From contig CALKCG010000027.1 in the NCBI GenBank assembly GCA_938082915.1, positions 1 through 7,008 of the forward strand: a stretch of DNA of 7,008 nt. Reading direction: 5' to 3'. Position numbers and translations under genes: made by a program. Source of the stretch: an uncultured archaeon. GTDB taxonomy: Archaea; Thermoproteota; CALKCG01; B24. This document shows positions 1 through 5,016 of the stretch, piece after piece (position 1 is the first letter of the stretch; each line of letters opens with the position of its first letter). The notes beneath the pieces were generated by a model. That model searched no databases and was not told the DNA's origin. It saw only the letters and a list, made by a program, of their open reading frames with translations.

Positions 1-578
1 CCAGAAGTTATAAACCTATAGATGTCTCCATGGGCTAGATTCAACATATATGTTTGGACAACGTCATCAAGGTTGTGGGCTGTAGCTATTTTGCTGAGTT
101 TGAGTTCTTCAGAGGCTATATTCAATGCTTTCCGCCGTAAAATACCGCAGTAGACGCACGGTCTAGGTTTAAGTCCAATCTTAGATGCCATTCTAACGAG
201 TTCATCAAGCGTTAAACCGAAGAGTTTTTTAAAACTATAGGTGTAGTGTGGAATTTTAAGCTTCTCACACGCCTCAGATGCTATTCTTAAAGCCGCTCTC
301 CTATAGCCTTTTATACCTTCATCTACTGTGATTGCTACGAGTTCAGCTTCTGGGAAAGCCCTCTCTATCTTAGATAGAATATGTAGTAGCGTTAAACTGT
401 CTTTTCCACCTGAAAGGGCTAATCCTATCCTATCGTTTGGACTGAACATTTTATAGCGTTTTATCGCAAAGCGTACTCTATCATCTATGGATTTTAAGAA
501 GTGTCTACAGCATAAGACTTCGCCGGAGTATACTCTCTTGTAGACTGCTTCTTCGCCACACCTCTGACATTTAAGCAA
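1..578 (-). CDS. ncsA: tRNA 2-thiolation enzyme, NcsA/TtuA/Ncs6 family (TIGR00269-like), 3' end cut by window edge
   Basis: This is a cytoplasmic ATP-dependent sulfurtransferase that adenylates a tRNA uridine (wobble U34 in Ncs6/NcsA, or T54 in TtuA) and replaces its O2 with sulfur. The visible 192 residues begin with a zinc-ribbon (C4-x2-C7, then C23/C24 and H26). A PP-loop ATP-pyrophosphatase signature SGGKDS follows at 56-61, then CVYCG with C141 and C144, which in this family bind an iron-sulfur cluster, and the family motif TAHNLDDVVQT near 167-176. The C-terminal part, with the remaining cluster cysteine and a second zinc site, lies outside the window. The start is a TTG at 578-576. An in-frame TGA lies three codons upstream, and a GGTGA SD site (589-585) sits 6 nt before it, so no longer start is possible. 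It is the last of three genes on this strand, 19 nt after the protease stop. The family is certain; whether it acts on U34 or T54 is not decided. Confidence 0.93.
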   Translation of the reverse strand, partial: MLKCQRCGEEAVYKRVYSGEVLCCRHFLKSIDDRVRFAIKRYKMFSPNDRIGLALSGGKDSLTLLHILSKIERAFPEAELVAITVDEGIKGYRRAALRIASEACEKLKIPHYTYSFKKLFGLTLDELVRMASKIGLKPRPCVYCGILRRKALNIASEELKLSKIATAHNLDDVVQTYMLNLAHGDIYRFITS

Positions 579-584
579 TAGCTT

Positions 585-589
585 TCACC
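585..589 (-). promoter_or_regulatory. Shine-Dalgarno site of the thiolation gene
   Basis: GGTGA on the minus strand lies 6 nt before the TTG codon at 578. Because an in-frame stop lies between this site and any earlier start, it fixes the otherwise easily missed TTG start. The same GGTGA with a 6-nt spacer precedes top6A in this window. Confidence 0.75.
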
Positions 590-597
590 ATTCCACG

Positions 598-1770
598 TCA
601 ACTTAAAATTCTAAACCTTAGAAATGTTAAACCCATGTTCAATATCAGGATGCTAAGTGCAAACGCATTTAAGCACACTGTAGCAGTTTTACGTAGTATA
701 TGGTTTTTTACTTTGGATAAAAATACATCTACAAATCCATAACCATCTAAGGGGTATACGGGTAGCATGTTGAATATTGCGAATGCAACGTTTATGTTGC
801 ACATATACATTAAGATTAGATAGCCTGTGAATGTTATAGGTCTAGGTATTAAGTCTCCAAAGATTGATGGGCTGTAAGGGTATACATAAAACCTCACGTT
901 TAAGCTTCTATTGAATTCAGCTAAGGAAACGTTGAAAACACCTTTATCTGTTTTAACGATAACGTTATCTGTCATGTTTAATCTGTTAAGCTCTTTCAAC
1001 GGGTTCTGATATGGTGTTATAAACGGTATTGAAGGTTTTGTTGATCCCAGTTTAACACCGTTTATCTCGCTAACTATGCTCCAACTATCTAAACCCAACT
1101 TATACAATGGACTGTCTGGGCTGACGCTGTAAACTAAAAGGCCTTGAGGCTGTTGGAAAAGCACGTTTAGAAGTATGAGCGTTATAAATGCTACTGTAAG
1201 GTTTGCTGAAGGTCCGGACGATAGTACTCTAAACTTAGATATGGGTTTGGATTTCCTGAAGGCTTCTTCATTCGGTTCGACAAACCCTCCAAATATGAGG
1301 AAAGCTACGAGGATTCCCGAGGATTCAATCGATATATTTTCAAGTCTAGCTACGACTCCATGCATTATTTCATGTGCGGTGAGACCTATGAGAATAGCTG
1401 GTAGAATATAGAGTAGAGGTTCAAAGCCTACGGTTACACCCGGTAGTATGGGTACTAGTCCTATAGCTTCCTCAGACTTCACAAGTAATTTAAATATATT
1501 TCCTGTGAGTGTGTAAGTCGAGAATAGTAGCAGTCCAAACGCTAGGAAAACACTGAGCGTTGAATAGTATCTCCAGAACTCTTTATATTTATTGGACATG
1601 TTTTCAAGTAGTTTGTTGAATTTAGCCGTTCTGTATATAATTATAAAAGGTTTAACGTATAAGTTCTTTTTATTCAACTTTAAGGTTTTAGCGATTACGT
1701 AAACTGCAAGCCAGAATAGTGAGATGAGCGCTAAATACACCCCAATACGTGTGTATACATTTAGATTCAA
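598..1770 (-). CDS. Site-2-protease-like membrane metalloprotease (M50 family) with PDZ-like segment
   Basis: This is a predicted zinc intramembrane protease of 390 residues. The active-site motif HEIMH is at 133-137 inside a hydrophobic segment (about 119-140). The family's second half-site appears as a transmembrane segment ending in FNMLPVYPLDG, with D342 as the third zinc ligand. GPSAN (186-190) matches the conserved turn next to the second core helix. Hydrophobic stretches at about 8-28, 70-95, 119-140, 152-163, 190-206, 314-340 and 363-384 give roughly six to seven membrane spans. A soluble insert of about 207-300 carries a PDZ-like region (SPLYKLGL...INGV) of the kind that gates substrate access in these enzymes. 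The start is a TTG whose TTGA overlaps the stop of the upstream gene, and GGAGG at 1783-1779 lies 8 nt before it, suggesting translational coupling. The substrate is unknown. Nothing here looks like an anti-sigma factor, which archaea lack. Confidence 0.9.
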   Translation of the reverse strand: MNLNVYTRIGVYLALISLFWLAVYVIAKTLKLNKKNLYVKPFIIIYRTAKFNKLLENMSNKYKEFWRYYSTLSVFLAFGLLLFSTYTLTGNIFKLLVKSEEAIGLVPILPGVTVGFEPLLYILPAILIGLTAHEIMHGVVARLENISIESSGILVAFLIFGGFVEPNEEAFRKSKPISKFRVLSSGPSANLTVAFITLILLNVLFQQPQGLLVYSVSPDSPLYKLGLDSWSIVSEINGVKLGSTKPSIPFITPYQNPLKELNRLNMTDNVIVKTDKGVFNVSLAEFNRSLNVRFYVYPYSPSIFGDLIPRPITFTGYLILMYMCNINVAFAIFNMLPVYPLDGYGFVDVFLSKVKNHILRKTATVCLNAFALSILILNMGLTFLRFRILS

Positions 1771-2477
1771 AACCTTAGCCTCCTTCTAGCTGGAGGATTT
1801 TTAGAGATTATCTCTTCCAAAACGCTTTCAAAATTCTCCCCCTCTGTTAAAAACCTTTTAATAAATAGGCCTGTTCTACCGTATTCATCTCTCCTTTTTA
1901 AAACCCTCACACGTTCTCTTACGACGTCTACGCTTATGCCGAGTTCTCTAGCCACTTCAGATTCAAAACCTTCAATCGGATATTCAAGATGTCCATTAGC
2001 TGTGGGTTTGATGAACGTAAGCCTTTTAGTGCATCCAGGTACTCTTAGGTTTTTCCTTAAATCTTCAATCCCTATTATACCGCCAAATCTGTAAAATTCA
2101 AGCTCCCTAGTTCTAAAGTTTAAAAGTGGAAAGGTTACAGATGTCTTCTCTTGAGGATCTAGGTATATGTGAGCTTTAGGAGTATTGCTTGGGGTTGCCT
2201 GCGTTAAAATCCTGCTGAAAATATTGAAGCCTTTCATAAGTAGACATGTTTCTACAACATGGCTTGGAATAGGTTGGAGGATAACAACGTCAATATCGCT
2301 ATTTTCATCGACATCCCCCCTGGCTACGCTTCCGTGGATACGTCCCTTAATATTGAATTCTGCTAAAGCTTCAAGCAGTTTAATAGCGTCCACCCTAACC
2401 TTTTTAAGAATCTCCCATCTCTCAGTCGAATACACGACTTCCAAGACTTCCCGCAGTCTAAGAGGTTTTTCAGCCAT
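1767..2477 (-). CDS. Nucleotidyltransferase-fold protein, COG2413-like archaeal family
   Basis: This 236-residue protein has the pol-beta-type nucleotidyltransferase core. GSVARG at 49-54 followed by SDID at 60-63 is the nucleotide-binding GS motif with the paired catalytic aspartates D61 and D63. D107 in HIYLD could be the third carboxylate, but I cannot confirm it. Residues about 172-210 (FESEVARELGISVDVVRERVRVLKRR and following) look like a helix-turn-helix, and the tail is strongly basic (RRRLRF). The family is widespread in archaea and has no established substrate that I know of. Mono-nucleotidylation of an RNA or protein is an inference from the fold. ATG 2477 is the only usable start after an in-frame TGA 7 codons upstream. 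It has no properly spaced SD site, and a TATA-like element about 30 nt upstream suggests a nearly leaderless transcript. It is the first gene of the minus-strand operon with the protease and the thiolation enzyme. Confidence 0.8.
   Translation of the reverse strand: MAEKPLRLREVLEVVYSTERWEILKKVRVDAIKLLEALAEFNIKGRIHGSVARGDVDENSDIDVVILQPIPSHVVETCLLMKGFNIFSRILTQATPSNTPKAHIYLDPQEKTSVTFPLLNFRTRELEFYRFGGIIGIEDLRKNLRVPGCTKRLTFIKPTANGHLEYPIEGFESEVARELGISVDVVRERVRVLKRRDEYGRTGLFIKRFLTEGENFESVLEEIISKNPPARRRLRF
1779..1783 (-). promoter_or_regulatory. Shine-Dalgarno site of the S2P-like protease gene
   Basis: GGAGG, within AGAAGGAGG on the minus strand, lies inside the last codons of the upstream nucleotidyltransferase-fold gene, 8 nt before the TTG start at 1770. 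It supports the TTG start and coupled translation across the 4-nt overlap. Confidence 0.75.
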
Positions 2478-2501
2478 TCCTAAAATTAAGTGAGATCATT
2501 C

Positions 2502-2513
2502 TCCTAATAAGGT
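2502..2513 (-). promoter_or_regulatory. Possible TATA promoter of the minus-strand operon
   Basis: The minus strand reads ACCTTATTAGGA here, with TTATTA centred about 30 nt upstream of ATG 2477. At archaeal TATA-to-start spacing of about 26 nt, transcription would begin around 2481, giving a leader of only a few bases. That fits the lack of a usable SD site. The element is a weak match, so this is an inference. Confidence 0.35.
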
Positions 2514-2590
2514 TAGCTTCCTACTCCGTTTCTACAATAGCTCTTCAAGGCATTTTGAATTCGAAAAACCATCCCACTACCACTATGATA

Positions 2591-2601
2591 TCTTATTAAG
2601 A
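2591..2601. repeat. Short inverted repeat in the divergent intergenic region
   Basis: TCTTA-T-TAAGA is a perfect 5-bp inverted repeat with a 1-nt centre. It lies between the operon promoter and the KH gene promoter, 15 nt left of a longer palindrome. At this length and AT content chance is a real possibility. Confidence 0.35.
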
Positions 2602-2616
2602 GACCACGGTTAAATT

Positions 2617-2633
2617 TAGAATGCTGCATTCTA
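2617..2633. promoter_or_regulatory. 17-bp perfect palindrome, candidate operator
   Basis: TAGAATGC-T-GCATTCTA has perfect 8-bp arms around a single central base. It sits about 20 nt upstream of the TATA-like box of the KH gene, in the 222-nt region between two divergent genes. Its position and symmetry suit a dimeric transcription factor site. A further TAGAA at 2641-2645 can pair with the TTCTA of its right arm, so an alternative hairpin is possible in RNA. Confidence 0.5.
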
Positions 2634-2651
2634 CATGGAATAGAAGATAAA

Positions 2652-2660
2652 GGTATAAAG
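2652..2660 (+). promoter_or_regulatory. Probable TATA promoter of the KH-domain gene
   Basis: GGTATAAAG, preceded by purine-rich GATAAA as a BRE-like element, is centred near 2657. Start-site spacing of about 26 nt puts transcription near 2680-2684, leaving a leader of about 20 nt that contains AGGAG (2684-2688) before ATG 2700. Confidence 0.55.
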
Positions 2661-2699
2661 CTTTGAGTTTCATCTTTTAGATGAGGAGTGTTAAGGGCT

Positions 2700-3266
2700 A
2701 TGAGCGTTTTCAAAGTGAGGATTCCGATTAGTAGGATTGGTGTTTTGATAGGTACTAAGGGCGAGGTTAAACGCATTATTGAGGATAAATGCCATGTTAA
2801 ACTCGACATAGATGGTTCATCTGGCGATGTTGAGATATCGTCTGTCGACAATGGAGATGTTTTAAGTCCACTTGTGGCTAAAAACGTGGTTTTAGCCATA
2901 GGTCGTGGCTTCAGCCCTGAGAGAGCTCTAAAGCTCTTGGAGGAAGATATGATGTTTGAGATCATAGACCTTCGAGACGACCTCGGTTTAAGTGAGAATG
3001 ATATCAGGCGGATTCAAGGTAGAATTATAGGACGCGAAGGAAAGGCTAGGAAGATGATAGAGGAACTTACAGGTGTATACGTATCTGTATACGGTAACAC
3101 TGTTTCTCTGATCGGTAAAAGCCCTTGGTTTGAAGTTGCTAGGGAGGCAATTCAAATGCTCATAGACGGTCGGCAACATAGTACTGTTTACAAATACCTT
3201 ACCAGGGAGCGAAAGCGAATTAAGAGGCTGGAAATGGATATCTGGAAGAAGCCCGATGGTGTTTAA
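2700..3266 (+). CDS. KH-domain RNA-binding protein, archaeal Dim2/Pno1 homologue
   Basis: This is an archaeal counterpart of eukaryotic Pno1/Dim2, which binds near the 3' end of small-subunit rRNA during its maturation. The 188-residue protein has two tandem KH domains. The first, at about 2-75, has GTKG in the loop of IGTKGEVKRIIE. The second, at about 95-165, has GREG in IGREGKARKMIEELTG followed by the beta strand VYVSVYGNTVSLIG. A basic tail (TRERKRIKRLE) follows. The length matches the archaeal family, which is usually around 180-220 residues. ATG 2700 is chosen over the upstream in-frame GTG at 2688, because the GTG overlaps the AGGAG ribosome-binding site and would sit only a few bases from the predicted transcript start. 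In many archaea this gene lies near top6B/top6A or rio1. Here two minus-strand genes lie between it and top6B. It converges on the amidohydrolase gene with 4 nt between stops. Confidence 0.92.
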   Translation: MSVFKVRIPISRIGVLIGTKGEVKRIIEDKCHVKLDIDGSSGDVEISSVDNGDVLSPLVAKNVVLAIGRGFSPERALKLLEEDMMFEIIDLRDDLGLSENDIRRIQGRIIGREGKARKMIEELTGVYVSVYGNTVSLIGKSPWFEVAREAIQMLIDGRQHSTVYKYLTRERKRIKRLEMDIWKKPDGV

Positions 3267-3279
3267 AAATCTAGATTTT
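3265..3279. terminator. Candidate bidirectional terminator between convergent genes
   Basis: The junction of the two convergent genes is the perfect 14-bp palindrome AAAATCTAGATTTT (3266-3279). It gives a T-run at the end on both strands (TTTT on plus, TTTTT on minus). Archaeal RNA polymerase terminates at short T-tracts, so this could end both transcripts. Part of it is the coding end of the amidohydrolase. The T-runs are short, so confidence is modest. Confidence 0.4.
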
Positions 3280-4020
3280 CAATATTCTAAGTATGTTCTT
3301 CCCTAAGATGTTCTCTTCATCTATCAGATTCAATTTTAAAGCTTTTATTTTTTCAAGTTCTCTCCTCGCGAAACTTACGGTGTCAGGTTCTTCATGTGGG
3401 CCATCCGTACCGAATATTATGCGGTGTGAACCTATTCTCTGAACAGCCTCTCTTATCTTATGAGTTAAGACGACTCCACTTGTGTCAAGGTACACATTTT
3501 CATGTGTAGATGCTAGATTTATGAATTGGTCTATGAGTTTTTCATCGGCAGATAAATATTTTCCAAAATGTGCAACTATTATCTTGGCTTTTGGAAACTT
3601 TTCAGCCATACGTTTAACGTCTGAAATTCTCCCTAGGCAATCTATTAAACAGGGTACTTCAAGCTTCTCAACCAATTCTACAACCGGGTCTACGACGTAT
3701 TCAGCTATCGTATACTCCCCAGCGTGGATTTTAACTCCTTTAAACCCAAGTCTTACCACAGCTTCTTTAATCTCTTTATTGATAGGTTTTTCAAAACTTG
3801 GAATAGCATAAACGTAGGGTATTAGCCTATCCGGAAATCTTCTACAGGCTTCAAGAGCCATCTCTATTGAACGCCTAGTTGAAGTGCTCATAGCGAAAAC
3901 CACGGAAACATCTATGCCTACAGCATCCATAGTGTAAACTATTGTTTCAGCACTATACTCAGTCCTATTGACATCGCCATGCTTCAAATGAACGTGAGAA
4001 TCTACGATCAAGATAACCAT
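3271..4020 (-). CDS. Amidohydrolase-fold TIM-barrel protein (COG2159/Amidohydro_2-like)
   Basis: This metal-dependent TIM-barrel protein belongs to the family that holds ACMSD-type decarboxylases and assorted hydrolases. Counting from ATG 4020 (249 residues), beta strand 1 carries HVH (H9, H11), GVKIH gives H99, IVAHFG gives H151, and FGTDGP gives D206. These match the family's HxH, strand-6 His and strand-8 Asp. The strand-5 position, usually His in a motif like PVLIH, is D127 here (PCLID). That may change metal binding. The tail after D206 (EEPDTVSFARRELEKI...LGKNILRIL) is typical of the family. An ATG three codons earlier (4029) is possible. I prefer 4020 because the TATA-like box centred near 4048 would start transcription around 4020-4025. 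Substrate unknown. It converges on the KH gene and lies 83 nt downstream of the secreted-protein gene. Confidence 0.85.
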   Translation of the reverse strand: MVILIVDSHVHLKHGDVNRTEYSAETIVYTMDAVGIDVSVVFAMSTSTRRSIEMALEACRRFPDRLIPYVYAIPSFEKPINKEIKEAVVRLGFKGVKIHAGEYTIAEYVVDPVVELVEKLEVPCLIDCLGRISDVKRMAEKFPKAKIIVAHFGKYLSADEKLIDQFINLASTHENVYLDTSGVVLTHKIREAVQRIGSHRIIFGTDGPHEEPDTVSFARRELEKIKALKLNLIDEENILGKNILRILKI

Positions 4021-4044
4021 CTCAAGCATAAAATAGGTGCACTA

Positions 4045-4055
4045 CTTAAAAATAA
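4045..4055 (-). promoter_or_regulatory. Probable TATA promoter of the amidohydrolase gene
   Basis: The minus strand reads TTATTTTTAAG, whose TTTTTAAG core is centred near 4048. Spacing of about 26 nt predicts a start at 4020-4025, making a leaderless message from ATG 4020. No SD site is present. The same T-rich stretch follows a hairpin and could instead be a terminator tail. Confidence 0.45.
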
Positions 4056-4070
4056 CCTTAACCATAAGGG
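4050..4070 (-). terminator. Candidate hairpin-plus-T-tract terminator of the secreted-protein gene
   Basis: On the minus strand CCTTA-TGGT-TAAGG forms a 5-bp stem with a 4-nt loop (4069-4056) and is followed at once by TTATTTTT. It lies about 35 nt past the stop of the upstream gene on the same strand, the right place to end that transcript. The stem is short, and the T-tract also doubles as the likely TATA box of the next gene. Confidence 0.35.
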
Positions 4071-4102
4071 TGAAATTTCAAAGAGATGATGCAATTGACG
4101 TT

Positions 4103-4795
4103 TTAATCCTCTATTATAATATATCCAGTTTCTGTTTTAGGTAGTCTCATGTAACCTGTTGTGAAGCCCCAGTGCATATAGTTCGCTTTACTATACGCTG
4201 TCCAGTAGTTTATGTAAATCCCTCTTATACCATTCTCAAGTATTACGACGACCGTGTAAGTTCTCCCGATTCTAACACCCGTAAACACGGCTTGAGAATG
4301 CCATTGATTTGGAGCAATTGGAACTTCCACTAAAGTCTCATTCAACCCAAGCTCCCAGACGATTACGAACCCTTTTGGAACAAGAGTAGGCCTATCGTAG
4401 AATGCTAGATCTACAATTAGGTAGCCTACCTCTTCAGATGTGGGGGCTTCTACGAAGAATGCTGTAACGTTTGCATCTCCTTCAAGTGCTAAAGTCGTGA
4501 AGGGTGAAGAACTATAGCTTATAAAGTTTACCTGCCAATGGTCAAACTCAAAGCCGCTATGGACATAGGCAATCTGAAGAGTTACTACTGTCCCCCTTTT
4601 CACACGGTAAACACCTGGAGGGGGGAACGTAAAACCGCTCCCCGGAGGAGTAACCGTGATCGTGAGAGTTATATATTCTTCAGAAGTGGAGCTGAACCAT
4701 GGGACGAATGGCTCCACTTCTCCGAGACAGGTGGTTGCAACCATTAAGCCTAATATTACTACGATTGGAAGCCTGGTTTCGAATTTTAAATTCAT
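4103..4795 (-). CDS. Secreted protein of unknown function with one InlB-B-like repeat
   Basis: I do not recognise a characterised homologue. From ATG 4795 the protein has 230 residues. A signal peptide with a hydrophobic core (about 8-22, LPIVVILGLMVATT) is followed by acidic and aromatic sequence. Residues about 42-116 form one divergent InlB-B-type repeat (Flg_new_2-like): a TVTPPGSG strand, a G-x-VVTL strand, GFEFDHW, and closing DANVTAFF. The remaining 110 residues (VGYLIVDLAF... to IIIED) are beta-rich with many aromatics, end in an acidic tail, and match nothing I know. No membrane anchor follows, so it is probably released or held at the cell surface by other means. ATG 4795 is preferred to the in-frame TTG 4801 because the predicted transcript start falls at about 4799-4801. 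Surface adhesion or a binding role is only an inference from the repeat type. Confidence 0.72.
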   Translation of the reverse strand: MNLKFETRLPIVVILGLMVATTCLGEVEPFVPWFSSTSEEYITLTITVTPPGSGFTFPPPGVYRVKRGTVVTLQIAYVHSGFEFDHWQVNFISYSSSPFTTLALEGDANVTAFFVEAPTSEEVGYLIVDLAFYDRPTLVPKGFVIVWELGLNETLVEVPIAPNQWHSQAVFTGVRIGRTYTVVVILENGIRGIYINYWTAYSKANYMHWGFTTGYMRLPKTETGYIIIED

Positions 4796-4819
4796 AGCCA
4801 AGTTTATTAGCGTAGTCTT

Positions 4820-4834
4820 CCTATATATACTTTA
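4820..4834 (-). promoter_or_regulatory. Strong TATA/BRE promoter of the secreted-protein gene
   Basis: The minus strand reads TTAAAGTATATATAG: a purine-rich BRE-like AAAG followed by TATATATA at 4829-4822. The box centre lies about 26 nt from 4799-4801 and 30 nt from ATG 4795, so the message would have a leader of only a few bases. This is the best promoter match in the window. Confidence 0.65.
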
Positions 4835-4857
4835 ACATCCTCTATTTTAGAGGATGT
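4835..4857. promoter_or_regulatory. 23-bp perfect inverted repeat directly upstream of the TATA box
   Basis: ACATCCTCTA-TTT-TAGAGGATGT has perfect 10-bp arms around a 3-nt centre. It abuts the BRE/TATA element of the secreted-protein gene (4820-4834) and lies 160 nt upstream of top6B on the other strand. A site immediately upstream of BRE is a typical place for an archaeal activator, and one overlapping it for a repressor. The perfect symmetry suggests a dimeric regulator. Confidence 0.55.
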
Positions 4858-4925
4858 GCAACGCAACTATACTATTATATTTTAAAGAGGGGAAACAACC
4901 ATTCCAATAGTGATACGCATCATAT

Positions 4926-4939
4926 TAAAAGATTTATCT
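4926..4939 (+). promoter_or_regulatory. Possible TATA promoter of the top6BA operon
   Basis: TAAAAGATTTATCT has a purine-rich BRE-like AAAAG followed by ATTTATC, a moderate TATA match. It would start transcription near 4961 and leave a leader of about 56 nt before ATG 5017, consistent with SD-led translation. Other AT-rich candidates exist near 4874-4886. Confidence 0.35.
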
Positions 4940-5004
4940 AGTAGCATGTACTGTTGTTATACAATCTCAACTAAACCATAAACGACTTCTACGGAGGATT
5001 GAAA

Positions 5005-5009
5005 GGAGG
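5005..5009 (+). promoter_or_regulatory. Shine-Dalgarno site that sets the top6B start
   Basis: GGAGG within AAAGGAGGC lies 7 nt before ATG 5017, an ideal spacing. An in-frame TTG at 4999 would place this site inside the coding sequence and sits only 1 nt after another GGAGG (4993-4997), so it is unlikely to be the start. Confidence 0.85.
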
Positions 5010-5016
5010 CGCTAAT

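Noticed and set aside
1175..1411. Plus-strand ORF of 78 codons
   Set aside because: Lies wholly antisense to the protease catalytic region, which carries HEIMH and conserved motifs. No SD site and no family-like sequence.
2185..2493. Plus-strand ORF of 102 codons
   Set aside because: Antisense to the nucleotidyltransferase-fold gene, Ser/Leu-rich as expected of a shadow frame.
2530..2620. TTCGAAT-like stretch resembling a tRNA T-loop on the minus strand
   Set aside because: The flanking bases do not form a T stem, and no acceptor, D or anticodon arm can be drawn.
2513..2965. Minus-strand ORF of 150 codons reaching into the intergenic region
   Set aside because: Mostly antisense to the first KH domain. 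Ser-rich composition and no recognisable motif or promoter.
3482..3811. Plus-strand ORF of 109 codons
   Set aside because: Antisense to the amidohydrolase core, which has its metal-ligand motifs in the minus frame.
4080..4100. GATGATG near a possible C/D-box sRNA
   Set aside because: The C box is incomplete and no D box or D'/C' pair is found at suitable spacing.
4717..4735. Possible lipobox cysteine after the signal peptide (ATTCLG)
   Set aside because: The residues before the Cys (ATT) do not fit the usual small-residue lipobox well, so I do not call it a lipoprotein.
4538..4747. Plus-strand ORF of 69 codons
   Set aside because: Antisense to the signal peptide and repeat of the secreted protein, with no start signal.
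4106..4846. The 10-mer ATCCTCTATT occurs at 4106-4115 and 4837-4846, flanking the secreted-protein gene like a target-site duplication
   Set aside because: The first copy is part of the coding end of the gene and the second is part of the inverted repeat. There is no transposase or terminal inverted repeat, and one 10-mer match is compatible with chance.
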